Of a DNA stretch of 64,000 nt, positions 1 through 8,818 are shown in pieces (within the stretch, counting starts at the first letter, position 1; each line of letters starts with the position of its first letter). Under the pieces are notes generated by a model, which was given only the letters and a program-made list of their open reading frames with translations, had not been told where the DNA came from and searched no databases. The stretch is from G963677485 sp942492855 (GTDB lineage Bacteria; Armatimonadota; HRBIN16): contig OW818647.1 of assembly GCA_942492855.1 (NCBI GenBank), positions 1,364,001 through 1,428,000 of the forward strand, read 5' to 3'. The translations under genes and the position numbers were made by a program.

Positions 1-2
1 GC

Positions 3-848
3 AGTGCGATACTGAGGTTGTTTCCGCTATCGATGCGTGAGCTGACGGGCCGTCCATACGATGTGTTTCCGTGGGAGGATGGTTATGTGAGTTCATCTGC
101 GGGCATTCCTTTGCCCGATATCTGGTCGCAGTTTATCAGGGGATACTATCCCGAACTTGCTGTTGAGCCTGACCGTGATTCGGGCCTTTGGTACTCCAGC
201 TATGTGCAGACTTACCTGGAGAGGGATATCCGTGGCCTCAAGCAGATAGGTGACCTTGCGAGCTTTCAGAGCTTTCTGCGGGTGATCGCGGCGCGGAGCG
301 GGCAGCTTCTGAACCTTTCGGATGTGTCTAGCGATCTTGGAATCGCTCTGAACACAGCGAAGTCATGGTTGTCTATACTTGAAGCGACATACCAGGTTGT
401 CGTGCTCCGACCATACTTTGTGAACACCGGTAAGCGCCTTGTCAAGACGCCGAAAGTATACTTCACGGATGTGGGGATGCTGTGTCATCTAGTCGGCTTG
501 ACTGATCCAAACCACGCCGCCAACGGTCCGATGGCAGGCGCCATTGTAGAGACGGCTGTGGTAGCGGAGGTATTCAAGGCGATGATGGGCAAAGGTATCG
601 ACCCGCAGGTGTATTTCTGGCGGACAAGCCACGGCAGGGAAGTGGACCTTGTGATCGAGCAGCAGGGGCGGTTGATCCCTCTCGAGGTGAAGTCGACAGC
701 TACCCCACGGCCACTCATGGCCTCCGGACTGAAGAGCTTCATGGAGGACTACGCCGACCGCACTGACCGGGGCTGGCTGGTGCATCTGGGCAGCACCACC
801 CTCCCGCTGGCTCCAGGTATCCTCAGCGTGCCGATCACGGAGTTATAG
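3..848 (+). CDS. AAA-family ATPase, C-terminal DUF4143 part (5' truncated by window edge)
   Basis: This is the end of a gene whose start lies outside the window. The reading frame is open from base 3, before the first possible start (TTG at 18). The first residues, SAILRLFPLSMREL, match the link between the AAA_14 ATPase domain and DUF4143 in this family. The DUF4143 domain follows, with the usual YVQTYLERDIR segment and a restriction-endonuclease-like end with EVDLVIEQ and PLEVKS. Proteins of this family are widespread ATPases of unknown role and often behave as accessory genes. The ATP-binding Walker motifs would be upstream of the window and cannot be checked. It is convergent with the ABC ATPase gene, with only 9 bases between the stops and no clear terminator there. 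Family assignment is firm; function is unknown. Confidence 0.85.
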   Translation, partial: SAILRLFPLSMRELTGRPYDVFPWEDGYVSSSAGIPLPDIWSQFIRGYYPELAVEPDRDSGLWYSSYVQTYLERDIRGLKQIGDLASFQSFLRVIAARSGQLLNLSDVSSDLGIALNTAKSWLSILEATYQVVVLRPYFVNTGKRLVKTPKVYFTDVGMLCHLVGLTDPNHAANGPMAGAIVETAVVAEVFKAMMGKGIDPQVYFWRTSHGREVDLVIEQQGRLIPLEVKSTATPRPLMASGLKSFMEDYADRTDRGWLVHLGSTTLPLAPGILSVPITEL

Positions 849-857
849 GGGCCAAGC

Positions 858-1499
858 TCATCCCAAACTCAGCGTCCGAAGCGGCACACCGGTCAACTGC
901 TCGCTGTTATGTGACACCAGCACCACCGCTCTGCCATCCCGTCCGGAGAGCCACTCCGCAACCAGTGCCATCATCGCGCCACGCGAGCTGTCGTCCAGCG
1001 AGGCGGTCGGCTCGTCAAGCAGCAGCACCATCGGTCCCATCAGCAGACTGCGTACCAACGCCACGCGCTGCTTCTCACCCCAGCTCAGTGATGCGGCGGT
1101 TTGGTCAAGGATGTCGGCAGGCAAGGCCATTTTCTGCAGAAGCTGGATGCCACTATTTTGGTCCGGTCTGGGCAGGTCGGCCCGGATTTTCAATGTAAAG
1201 GGGTAGAGGATGTTCTGCCACACACTGCCTTCGGTCATGATCGGCTTTTGTGCGAAGTAATGCACTTTGGTGCGCCACACCAGCGGGTTGATGGCGGTGT
1301 CGGGCTGATCGAGCAGTGTGATCTGCCCGGCTTCCCGCTGGATCAGTCTTGCCAGCAGACGCAGTAGCGTGCTCTTGCCGCACCCACTGGGGCCAGTGAT
1401 CTGCAGCACCTCGCCCGAGACCACCTCACCAGAGGCCCTCAGTGTTCGTGACTCACCCAGGGAATAACTCAGCTCTTGAAATTGGAGTATGGCGCTCAT
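858..1499 (-). CDS. ABC transporter ATP-binding protein (FetA/YbbL-like)
   Basis: A 213-aa single ABC ATPase domain. It has Walker A GPSGCGKST at residues 36-44, a Q-loop glutamine near 84, the signature LSWGEKQ at 138-144, Walker B ending in LLLDEP with glutamate 163, and a VSH switch histidine. Its small size and motif spacing resemble the ATPase of YbbL/FetA-type exporters, though that subfamily is a guess. I chose ATG 1499 rather than the earlier start at 1532, because ATG 1499 forms an ATGA overlap with the stop of the upstream metalloprotease gene, which suggests translational coupling. The expected permease is missing: the next gene downstream is on the other strand. The partner membrane protein must therefore be elsewhere, or the ATPase serves a different role. 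Confidence 0.85.
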   Translation of the reverse strand: MSAILQFQELSYSLGESRTLRASGEVVSGEVLQITGPSGCGKSTLLRLLARLIQREAGQITLLDQPDTAINPLVWRTKVHYFAQKPIMTEGSVWQNILYPFTLKIRADLPRPDQNSGIQLLQKMALPADILDQTAASLSWGEKQRVALVRSLLMGPMVLLLDEPTASLDDSSRGAMMALVAEWLSGRDGRAVVLVSHNSEQLTGVPLRTLSLG

Positions 1500-2197
1500 A
1501 ACATCAGCTCCCATCCGTTCAGCCTCAACCACTTACGATGCACAGCGTAGTCGGGAATGAACCGCGCCACCAGTTTCCAGAAGGCCTCGCTGTGGTTCAT
1601 GTGGGTGCGGTGGGCCAGCTCATGCACTATCACATAGTCGGCCACTTCAGGTGGGGCCATGACCAGTGCCCAGTGCAGGCTCATATTGCCGTTTCGGCTG
1701 CAGCTGCCCCAGCGGCTTTTCATGCTCTTGATCGACGCCATGCGCCAGCTCACACCCATCTCGCCTGCTCGCTGCTTCAACATTTCGCTTAAGCTCTGCA
1801 TCGCATCCTGCAACAGCCAGTTGACCAGCGTCTTCCAGAGCAACTCGTAGTAGGCCTCTGGGGTGTCTTGCGGTGGTGCGGTGACCGTGATGCAGCCATC
1901 TGAAATCTGCACCGAAGCGGATGATCCCGTATCAAATCGAAGCTGATGGCGTACACCGCGATATAAAATCTCAGTTCTGTCCATGAACGCGGGGCGTTTG
2001 GTCTTTTCGCGGTATGTATTCACTCGTTCCAGACTTTTCGCCAGCCATTCGCGTTTGCTGAGCACAAAAAGGGCGATATCCGTGTTTGGAGTCCGAGCGG
2101 GGGCGTAGACCACAACACCATGATCCACAGAGACCTTTATGCTCAACGTGCGCCGTCTGGTGCTGCGGCGGACCTGGTAGAGGGGTTGAGTATTCAT
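1496..2197 (-). CDS. YgjP-like (SprT/WLM-type) zinc metallopeptidase
   Basis: A 233-aa protein of the YgjP / DUF45 family. The zinc site is clear: HELAH at residues 192-196, followed by NHSEAFW with the probable third ligand His202. It also has the family hallmark SRWGSC about 25 residues before the zinc site. No signal peptide or membrane segment is visible, so it is probably cytoplasmic. Known members are poorly characterised; in some bacteria they accompany type I restriction systems, which is not the case here. ATG 2197 is preferred over 2230 because family proteins start near this point. It lacks a Shine-Dalgarno sequence, and a perfect 5-bp inverted repeat (2198-2210) directly abuts the start. 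Its stop overlaps the start of the ABC ATPase gene by four bases. Confidence 0.85.
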   Translation of the reverse strand: MNTQPLYQVRRSTRRRTLSIKVSVDHGVVVYAPARTPNTDIALFVLSKREWLAKSLERVNTYREKTKRPAFMDRTEILYRGVRHQLRFDTGSSASVQISDGCITVTAPPQDTPEAYYELLWKTLVNWLLQDAMQSLSEMLKQRAGEMGVSWRMASIKSMKSRWGSCSRNGNMSLHWALVMAPPEVADYVIVHELAHRTHMNHSEAFWKLVARFIPDYAVHRKWLRLNGWELML

Positions 2198-2210
2198 CAC
2201 TATTTTAGTG
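2198..2210. promoter_or_regulatory. Short inverted repeat between divergent genes
   Basis: CACTA-TTT-TAGTG is a perfect 5-bp inverted repeat touching the start codon of the YgjP-like gene, in the 52-base gap shared with the divergent alpha-galactosidase gene. It could be an operator, but it is short and may be chance. Confidence 0.3.
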
Positions 2211-2249
2211 TAACATGAGCATAGAATCATCTACACAGGAGAATCATGC

Positions 2250-4421
2250 ATGTCCACATATTCAATCGATCACGAAGGGATGCGTATGGAGTTCGACCGC
2301 GGGGCCAACGGCCCACTGCTGGTCACTCTCAATACCACCGAAAAGGGCTCGGAAATCTGGAAGAGTTTCGGCGCGATGCCCTTCGCGATGGCGGTCGCCG
2401 GTGAGAGCTACGGGTTCATGCCATCTGGCAACACAGGCGTGACCGAATACCCCTGGCATTTCCTTCTTGAAAGCGAGGAGCAGACCGAGGCAGGATACAT
2501 CCTGAACTACGTCTACGCCGAGAAGGGCCTCAGTGCCAAAGTCGAGTACAAGCTCAGCCCAGGTACACCTGTGGTGCAGGTTTTGACCACCATCGCCAAC
2601 CACGGCACCGAAACCATCACCATGACGCACCTCTCCAGCGCGCTGTTCCCGGGTCTGGCCACCGACGGTGTACGCCCCTGGAACGACCCCGGGCGCATAC
2701 TGGTACACACATGCCGCAACGCCTGGGAGGGCGAAGGCCAGTGGCAAACCAACACGCTGGAGGAGCTGGGCCTCTATGTGGTCTCTGAGTGGCACAAAAC
2801 CGCAGGCGCCATCCACCTCGGGCAGGTGGGCAGCCAGTCCACCGGACGGTTCATGCCCATGATCATGCTGGAAGACACCGAGATGGGGAAGGTCTACTTT
2901 GCCCAGATCGAGGGCGGTCACAACTGGCATATCGAAGTGGGTTCGCATAGCAACTGGGACGGCAGCCGGCCAGGGATGTACTTGCAGCTTGATGGCGCCG
3001 ATGAGCGTTACTGCGGCTGGAGCCTGGAACTGAAACCCGGTGACACATTCACCGCCGCCCCGGCCGCTGTCGGCGTGACCGAAGGCGGATTCGAGGAGGC
3101 CGTGCGCGCGCTGAGCATCTACAAGCGCCAGCAAAAACCAGTCGACGCCTGGGAGGGCGAATGGCCGGTCTGCTTCAATGACTACATGAACGCCATCTGG
3201 GCGAACCCCAGTATGGAGAACGAACGCCCCCTGTTCAAAGCGGCGAAGAAAGCCGGGGCGGATGTCTATTGCATCGACGCTGGGTGGTTCTGCCGTGCCG
3301 GACTGAGCTGGAGCAGCGGTCTTGGTGACTGGGTGCCGAGTCCCGACCGGTTTGGTGAGGTCGGGCTTCAGGGTCTTCTCGACGAAATCAAGGCAGAGGG
3401 GCTTATCCCCGGCATCTGGCTTGAGATGGAGATCGTGGGCTTCGACAGCGAAATCGCCAAAAAGCCGGATGACTGGTTTATGATGCGGCACGGCAAGCGT
3501 GTGTTCGGCCAGACCCGCTACTTCTTCAACTGGACCAACCCGGGAGTGCGCGCCTACATGCATGGGGTGATCGACATGCTGGTGGAGATGGGAGTGGGGT
3601 TCATCAAGAACGACTACAACGAGTGTACCGGCGTCGGCGCAGACAACCTGGGCAGCAGTGCCGCACACGGCTTGATCGTGAACAACCGCGCTTTCTACAG
3701 CTTCATCGATGAGGTCTGCGCGAAGCATCCACGGCTGATCATCGAGAACTGCGGCTCAGGAGCGATGCGCGAAGAGCCCGAGGCACTGAAGCACTTCCAT
3801 GTTCAGAGTTTCAGCGACCAGGAATACTACACCAAGTGCCCAAGCATCATCGTGGGTTCATTGGCAGGCATTTTACCGGAGCAGTTGGGTAACTGGGTGT
3901 TCCCATATCCACTGCTGTATCCGCATATCTCCAACCCTGGGATATTGGACACGCCCGAGTATCTGGCCACGATGGCTGATGGCGAAGAGACCGTGTTCAA
4001 CGTAGTCAACGGTCTGGTGGGCAATTTCTACCTGAGTGGGCACATCGACAAAGCCGACGAGTTCAACATGGGATTGATTCAAGAGGGTGTATCGCTCTAT
4101 CGTGATCTGCGCAGCTTCATCCGCCAGAGCTTCCCCTTCTGGCCGATCGGCATGACCGGCATTCAACATCAGGGTCACGCCAGCGTGGGGCTGATCAACG
4201 AGGCCAAGACCGAGGCGATCCTGGCGGTTTGGCGTTTGGAGAAGGGCGACGAGGTGCTGGAACTGCCCCTCAAACACTTCTCAGGCCAGAAGCCCTGCAT
4301 CGAGCAGATATACCCCAGCAAGGGGTTTGATTGTCAGTGGAGCTGGAATGCGCACCGCGGTGTGCTGACAGTCAAGCTGCCAAAAGCCTGCACCGGCCGG
4401 CTGCTGAAGATCAGGTTGTAG
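2250..4421 (+). CDS. Alpha-galactosidase, glycoside hydrolase family 36
   Basis: A 723-aa enzyme with the GH36 layout: an N-terminal beta-sandwich (about 1-290), a central TIM barrel (about 300-620) and a small C-terminal beta domain. The barrel shows CIDAGWF near residue 343. The likely nucleophile is Asp455, in IKNDYNE, and the likely acid/base is Asp523, in SFSDQ. Both are in the usual GH36 places. These retaining enzymes release alpha-linked galactose from raffinose-type sugars or galactomannan side chains. There is no signal peptide, so it probably acts in the cytoplasm on imported oligosaccharides. AGGAG at 2237-2241 supports ATG 2250; the ATG at 2246 is out of frame. No transporter gene adjoins it. 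Specificity other than alpha-galactose is possible, since the family also includes N-acetylgalactosaminidases and transglycosylases. Confidence 0.92.
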   Translation: MSTYSIDHEGMRMEFDRGANGPLLVTLNTTEKGSEIWKSFGAMPFAMAVAGESYGFMPSGNTGVTEYPWHFLLESEEQTEAGYILNYVYAEKGLSAKVEYKLSPGTPVVQVLTTIANHGTETITMTHLSSALFPGLATDGVRPWNDPGRILVHTCRNAWEGEGQWQTNTLEELGLYVVSEWHKTAGAIHLGQVGSQSTGRFMPMIMLEDTEMGKVYFAQIEGGHNWHIEVGSHSNWDGSRPGMYLQLDGADERYCGWSLELKPGDTFTAAPAAVGVTEGGFEEAVRALSIYKRQQKPVDAWEGEWPVCFNDYMNAIWANPSMENERPLFKAAKKAGADVYCIDAGWFCRAGLSWSSGLGDWVPSPDRFGEVGLQGLLDEIKAEGLIPGIWLEMEIVGFDSEIAKKPDDWFMMRHGKRVFGQTRYFFNWTNPGVRAYMHGVIDMLVEMGVGFIKNDYNECTGVGADNLGSSAAHGLIVNNRAFYSFIDEVCAKHPRLIIENCGSGAMREEPEALKHFHVQSFSDQEYYTKCPSIIVGSLAGILPEQLGNWVFPYPLLYPHISNPGILDTPEYLATMADGEETVFNVVNGLVGNFYLSGHIDKADEFNMGLIQEGVSLYRDLRSFIRQSFPFWPIGMTGIQHQGHASVGLINEAKTEAILAVWRLEKGDEVLELPLKHFSGQKPCIEQIYPSKGFDCQWSWNAHRGVLTVKLPKACTGRLLKIRL

Positions 4422-4864
4422 CGTCCGCATGTCGGATGCCCCCTGGGAACGGCAATCGCCTGATTGGCATCTCCCTTCCCTCTCCCGACCGGTCCGGTTT
4501 TCCCTTTCCGGGCCGGCCTCTTCTCCGGGGCGCACTTACCGAGCGGAATCCGACGGATCCGACGGACCGGACCGATTACGATTGGTATGGACGACCGCCG
4601 GTCGAATATACCGCCAGACGACAAGGGGCGCGGTCTCCGCGCCCAAGGGCGGTTCGCGAACCGCCCCTACACACGGAACCTCCGCGCCGGTTTTCCGGAA
4701 GCAACGCGGTGTGGTTCCGTCCCCCTGGGAACGCCAATCGCCTGATTGGCATCTCCCTTCCCATCCGTTCCTATCCGCGTCATCCGTGTAATCCGTGGTT
4801 CAGACAATCCGGGCAAACACGGGGGCTGTGCGGCATTCGCAAGAAGGGCGACCGCCGGTCGCAC
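4422..4864. repeat. Non-coding region made of short dispersed palindromic repeats
   Basis: I see no gene in this gap. It holds two copies (near 4439-4480 and 4721-4765) of a unit with CCTGGGAACG, the inverted repeat GCCAATC/GATTGGC and TCTCCCTTCCC. It also holds a hairpin of the family GACCGG(T/C)CCGG-TTTTCCCTTT-CCGGGCC near 4488-4513, a GGGCGCGG/CCGCGCCC hairpin (4626-4644) and the 20-bp palindrome at 4647-4666. Near 4770-4800 is a stretch of the ATCCGTGTAATCCGTGG type. All of these recur elsewhere in the window. Confidence 0.7.
4647..4666. repeat. 20-bp perfect palindrome followed by CTACAC (copy 1)
   Basis: GGGCGGTTCGCGAACCGCCC is self-complementary over all 20 bases and is followed by CTACAC. 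The same sequence occurs at 31191-31210. Variants are at 32901-32920 and 53419-53438, and each is also followed by CTACAC. It behaves like a REP-type dispersed element. Confidence 0.8.
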
Positions 4865-5821
4865 CTACCGCCTCCGCATATGCAGCGCGATGAGCATCGC
4901 CTGATGGCGTTCCAGCACCGCGGGGTCATTGCTGGCCGCGATACCGCGCAGAGTGTGCCAGTAGGCTGCCCACTGCGCCTGGGCACTCTGGTGAGCACCC
5001 TTCACGCGCCAGCAGAGCGGCCATATCAGGCCCAGCGAGATGGCAGAAAACCCCAAAAACCAAAACGGCATCAGATCAGGCCACTGTGCCTGCAACGCAG
5101 CCATCATCAACACCGCCACACAATAAACGGCGGTCACCACCTCGACCAATAGGGCTTTTGCCGTCCACATCATCCAACTGGTGAGAGTGTGAGTACCTAA
5201 ATAGAGTGCGGAGGCGATGATCCAGCTCAGTAAAGTAACCAGGGGCTTTGTGGTTTCACCCAGCGGGGAGGCGATTGACAGCCCCATGATGAGAATGAAC
5301 AATCCCACAGGCATCACATAGCTGGACGTGTAATTAATCTGCTTTCCGGCCTGGCGAGCGGCTTTTCTGCGTATCAATTCAAATGTGGAGACCAGATAAC
5401 TCTTTCGACCGCTTTGCAACGGCTGCAGAAGCCGTTGTATCCGGTCAGGAAGCACCTCGGCGGAGGCCGGGGTAAGCTCTATACTTTTTCCGACCACCTT
5501 CACAGCACCCAGTTTACCGGCTGTATACAGGTCAGTCTGTAACGCTTCACGGTCGCTCCCGCCGAACAGCATCACCTGGGCTGTCCATGGGTTATCATCC
5601 GGGGGGGTGTCTCGATGTTCTGCCGGTTCGTGGAGCCGGTATAACCGCGCCTGTACTCCCGCCAGGATGATCGCGATAACCAAAGCTCCGAGAGTCGTGC
5701 ATCCGAATGCGCTGGGGCCGATCCACTGCGTGGGTATCGTCTGCTCTCGAAACAGCAGCCATGCTGCCAGGTTACATGAGGCGACTATCGCAAGTATGGT
5801 GATGGTTTGACGTAGTTTCAT
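4865..5821 (-). CDS. Polytopic membrane protein of unknown function (possibly DUF2207-like)
   Basis: A 318-aa protein I cannot name with confidence. It has two hydrophobic segments near the N-terminus (about 6-25 and 38-58). A soluble stretch of about 100 residues follows, with a helix-turn segment YTAGKLGAVKVVGKSIEL. Then come about four more hydrophobic segments (about 165-270) and a basic C-terminal tail. The central segment weakly recalls the cytoplasmic winged-helix-like part of DUF2207 membrane proteins; this is only a resemblance. ATG 5821 is chosen over GTG 5830 because GGGAG lies eight bases ahead of it. It is divergent from the prepilin gene and stands alone. Confidence 0.7.
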   Translation of the reverse strand: MKLRQTITILAIVASCNLAAWLLFREQTIPTQWIGPSAFGCTTLGALVIAIILAGVQARLYRLHEPAEHRDTPPDDNPWTAQVMLFGGSDREALQTDLYTAGKLGAVKVVGKSIELTPASAEVLPDRIQRLLQPLQSGRKSYLVSTFELIRRKAARQAGKQINYTSSYVMPVGLFILIMGLSIASPLGETTKPLVTLLSWIIASALYLGTHTLTSWMMWTAKALLVEVVTAVYCVAVLMMAALQAQWPDLMPFWFLGFSAISLGLIWPLCWRVKGAHQSAQAQWAAYWHTLRGIAASNDPAVLERHQAMLIALHMRRR

Positions 5822-5914
5822 GCGGCACACTCCCTGAGTTTAGTTACTCCTGTATATGGTACCCCAGCCTTAACCGAACTCTAACACAGCGTTAATGGAT
5901 GGATAACAGCAGGT

Positions 5915-5929
5915 AGATACGCTGTATCT
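5915..5929. promoter_or_regulatory. Inverted repeat upstream of prepilin-like gene
   Basis: AGATAC-GCT-GTATCT is a perfect 6-bp inverted repeat, 56 bases before the prepilin start. It could be an operator shared with the divergent membrane-protein gene. Nothing else supports it. Confidence 0.3.
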
Positions 5930-5985
5930 GTTGCCCATGAGGTAACGACAGTTTTTGAACGACGATGAGCTTTCGAGGAGTTGAA

Positions 5986-6915
5986 ATGCACAAGAGAAAC
6001 GCCTTCACCCTGATCGAACTGCTAGTGGTGATCGCGATTATCGCGATCCTGGCAGCGATCCTGTTCCCGGTATTTGCCCAGGCACGCGAAAAGGCGAAGC
6101 AGGCAAGCTGCCTTTCCAACCAGAAACAAATCGGCCTGGCCGTGACCATGTATGCGCAGGATTTCGACGAGACCTACCCAATGTCCTACTACTACATCAA
6201 CGGAGCCACCAGTGCCCAGGGCTATGTACAGTGGACTGGCCTGGTCAACCCCTACATCAAGCAGCAGAACTCAGTCAGCGGTGTCTGGACATGCCCCAGT
6301 CACGCGCTGCGCGGCTTTGCCCCCACCAACTTCACAGGCAAGAGTGCTCCTGCCGGACAGATACCTCAGACAGCCGGTATTCAGGATGTGCAAGCAAAGC
6401 GCATGAGCTACATCTGCAACGAGCTGCTGATGCCTCGCAAGAAGTATGAAGCCGTGCCGCAGAATGTGGTTTCGACAAGCGGGATTGACAGCCCAGCCGA
6501 GGTCATCGCTGTTGCTGAGATCACCGATACACTTGGAGCATTAAACGACAGCAGCCCCACCGGTGGTGCAGCCATCAAGAGCCATCGCCCCGCCAATGCT
6601 GTGAGTGATAATGGAGCCGTTTTCGATGGTGAGAAAGGCGTGATGGGTCCGGTATATGCCTTAACCCTGACCCAGGCACTGGGAGCCATCAACTACGCCA
6701 AGCAAAACAATAACGCAGGCGGGCAACACCACATCGCTTACATCAGCCACGACCGGCACAACGGCGGAGCCAACTACGTATTCGCCGATGGCCATGCCAA
6801 GTTCCTGAAGCTGGAAGCCACCTTGAACCCCGCCAACTTCCTGTGGGGTAAAGCGGTCTACACCGCCAACAACGCCCCGATTTACGATCCAGTCACTGGT
6901 CAGCCCGTCCAGTAA
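5986..6915 (+). CDS. Prepilin-like protein, N-terminal methylation motif, DUF1559/H-X9-DG family
   Basis: A 309-aa pseudopilin-like protein. Residues 1-6 are a short basic leader, cut by a type IV prepilin peptidase before FTLIELLVVIAII, and the hydrophobic helix that follows anchors and assembles the protein. The body is the DUF1559 type, ending with the H-X9-DG-like motif HNGGANYVFADGHAKFL. Proteins of this kind are abundant in Planctomycetes, Verrucomicrobia and Armatimonadota and are thought to be surface or pilus-related, with no defined task. The FAQAREKAK segment after the helix is typical of Armatimonadota. GAGGAG at 5975-5980 selects ATG 5986 over the upstream start at 5965. It is monocistronic, with a strong terminator 29 bases downstream. 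Confidence 0.93.
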   Translation: MHKRNAFTLIELLVVIAIIAILAAILFPVFAQAREKAKQASCLSNQKQIGLAVTMYAQDFDETYPMSYYYINGATSAQGYVQWTGLVNPYIKQQNSVSGVWTCPSHALRGFAPTNFTGKSAPAGQIPQTAGIQDVQAKRMSYICNELLMPRKKYEAVPQNVVSTSGIDSPAEVIAVAEITDTLGALNDSSPTGGAAIKSHRPANAVSDNGAVFDGEKGVMGPVYALTLTQALGAINYAKQNNNAGGQHHIAYISHDRHNGGANYVFADGHAKFLKLEATLNPANFLWGKAVYTANNAPIYDPVTGQPVQ

Positions 6916-6943
6916 TCGATCTGCAGAATGCCCTCCCTCCAAA

Positions 6944-6971
6944 CCCTCGGGCCTCAAAGCCCGGGGGTTTT
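6944..6971 (+). terminator. Rho-independent terminator after prepilin-like gene
   Basis: A 9-bp GC-rich stem (CCCTCGGGC pairing with GCCCGGGGG, one G-T pair), a loop CTCAAA and a TTTT tail. Confidence 0.9.
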
Positions 6972-7082
6972 GCTTGCATATGGAAACCCTCCACACAGGC
7001 GGGTATGATATGAATAGAACGAACGCAGCGAAACTGCCTGTGTTGGTGCCATATCTCCGCTACCCATGAAGGAGTGTCGTCC

Positions 7083-8669
7083 ATGTTGCGCGATACATGC
7101 AAATACTTACCGGTCTGGCTGCTTTTGTTCTGCATGCTGGTGGCCCCCAAGGTTGCCCTTGCCGCACCCACCATCACCTCATTCTCACCCAGCAGCACCT
7201 ATGAAGGAGATTTTGGGCAGCAGATTACCATCAACGGCACCAACTTCACCGGCACCACAGCGGTCAGCTTTACAGGCCTACCTGCGGTCTTTACGGTGGT
7301 CAGCAGTACGAAGATCACGGCTGCACTTCCTGAAGTGGTAATATCCGGGCCGATTACCGTGACCACCCCTGATGGCTCCGTATCCAGCGCACAAGAATTT
7401 GCTGTGCTGCCCATCCCACGGCCCACCATCAGCTCATTCACACCGAATACCGGGTATGTGGACGACTACGGACAGGAAATCACCATCACGGGCACCAATT
7501 TCGCTAGTGTGGCCGCCACCTATTTTAGCGGCGCGAGTGATGTGACCATTGGCGGATGGGGTGCGGACTTTACCATCGTGAATGCCACCACCATCAAAGC
7601 GATTGTCCCGCAAGGCGTGAGCACCGGCAAGGTTGCTGTGACTACCTCTGGCGGTACGGCCACCAGTGTTAGTAATTTCACGGTGATCGCTGTCCCTGCA
7701 CCTACCATAAGCTCCTTTACTCCAGAGAAATGTTTCGTCGGTGAATACGGCAAGGTGATCACCATCAAAGGCACCAACTTCAACATCGTTGGCAACCACA
7801 TCGGTGGCGACACCAGCGTCACCATCGGCGGATGGGGCGCGGCCTGCACCGTGGTTGATAACACCACGATCACCGCTGTTCTACCGCAGGGTGTGACCAC
7901 CGGAGCGATCGTGGTCAGCACCGCAGGCGGCATGGCGGCCAGCGCCAAGTCTTTCCAGGTGATTCCTGTGCCTGCTCCCATTATCAACTCATTCACACCG
8001 GACAGCGCAGCCGAAGGCAGCTATGGCCAGGAGATCACCATCAAGGGCCAGAACTTCATAGGATTGGCCAATGCCAGCACGGCAGGGACCATCGCGGTGA
8101 GTTTTGATGGCTGGAACGCGCAGTTCACTGTGGTTGATGACGCCACCATCAAGGCGATACTGCCTCAAGGAGTCACCACCGGCCCGATTGAGGTGACCAC
8201 CTCAGGTGGATCGGTGCTGAGCGCCACCAACTTCACCATATATGAAGCCACAAGCTTTGATGTGACCATCATCACTGGCAGCGAATACAAAGGGGCATAC
8301 GAGAATATCGCGCTGACCTACACGCTGAGCGGAGCCGACAACTATGCCGGAAGCCTGGCACTGGACCACGCAGGTAAGGGCACCATCAGGGGGCTGCGCA
8401 CCGGCAATTACACGCTGAGTATAGACGGCAGCCACTGGCTCAAACGGGTATTCCATAACATTACGGTAGATGGTATCTCGGGCCAAAACATATCGCTGAC
8501 CAACGGTGATGCCGATGGTGACAACATGGTCAACTTGTTCGACTTTGTGGTGCTGGATTCGCGTTTTGGGTCGAGTTTCGCCATGGCGGACCTTGATGGC
8601 GATGGTCTGGTGAACCTGTTCGACTATGTGATCATCGACCAGAACTTCGGTGCTTTGGGCGATCTGTAA
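7083..8669 (+). CDS. Secreted IPT/TIG-repeat protein with C-terminal dockerin domain
   Basis: A 528-aa exported protein. Residues 1-27 are a signal peptide ending ALA before APTIT. Four IPT/TIG immunoglobulin-like modules follow, starting near 28, 114, 206 and 298. Each opens with a motif like PTISSFTP and contains ITI.GTNF. After a further beta-rich segment, residues of about 470-528 form a dockerin type I-like domain: two calcium loops, DADGDNMVNLFD and DLDGDGLVNLFD, spaced as in dockerins. Dockerins bind cohesins, but no cohesin or scaffoldin is visible here. In Armatimonadota-like genomes such domains often end non-cellulosomal secreted proteins. AAGGAG at 7069-7074 points to ATG 7083 instead of GTG 7074. 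Probable role: surface or extracellular adhesion; this is inference. Confidence 0.9.
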   Translation: MLRDTCKYLPVWLLLFCMLVAPKVALAAPTITSFSPSSTYEGDFGQQITINGTNFTGTTAVSFTGLPAVFTVVSSTKITAALPEVVISGPITVTTPDGSVSSAQEFAVLPIPRPTISSFTPNTGYVDDYGQEITITGTNFASVAATYFSGASDVTIGGWGADFTIVNATTIKAIVPQGVSTGKVAVTTSGGTATSVSNFTVIAVPAPTISSFTPEKCFVGEYGKVITIKGTNFNIVGNHIGGDTSVTIGGWGAACTVVDNTTITAVLPQGVTTGAIVVSTAGGMAASAKSFQVIPVPAPIINSFTPDSAAEGSYGQEITIKGQNFIGLANASTAGTIAVSFDGWNAQFTVVDDATIKAILPQGVTTGPIEVTTSGGSVLSATNFTIYEATSFDVTIITGSEYKGAYENIALTYTLSGADNYAGSLALDHAGKGTIRGLRTGNYTLSIDGSHWLKRVFHNITVDGISGQNISLTNGDADGDNMVNLFDFVVLDSRFGSSFAMADLDGDGLVNLFDYVIIDQNFGALGDL

Positions 8670-8691
8670 CCCATCCTCCGTCGTAGTCAAT

Positions 8692-8727
8692 AGGAGTTTG
8701 CGGGTTTCGTCCCGCAAGCTCCTTTTT
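8692..8727 (+). terminator. Rho-independent terminator after TIG/dockerin gene
   Basis: A long stem, AGGAG.TTGCGGG pairing with CCCGCAA.CTCCT across a TTTCGT loop, then TTTTT. Confidence 0.9.
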
Positions 8728-8818
8728 GGTGCTCACACCTCAGTAAACTATCTGACCTCCGTATCGTCTATTAACATGTAACCCTTGCGACCACCACATC
8801 ATATGACCGGGTGCAGAG

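Noticed and set aside
2262..3728. 488-residue frame on the minus strand
   Set aside because: It is the antisense shadow of the GH36 gene, with no ribosome site and no recognisable domain.
4331..5152. 273-residue frame with repeated GNxNRLIGISLP
   Set aside because: The repeat comes from two copies of a dispersed intergenic DNA unit; the frame runs from the end of GH36 into the antisense of the membrane-protein gene.
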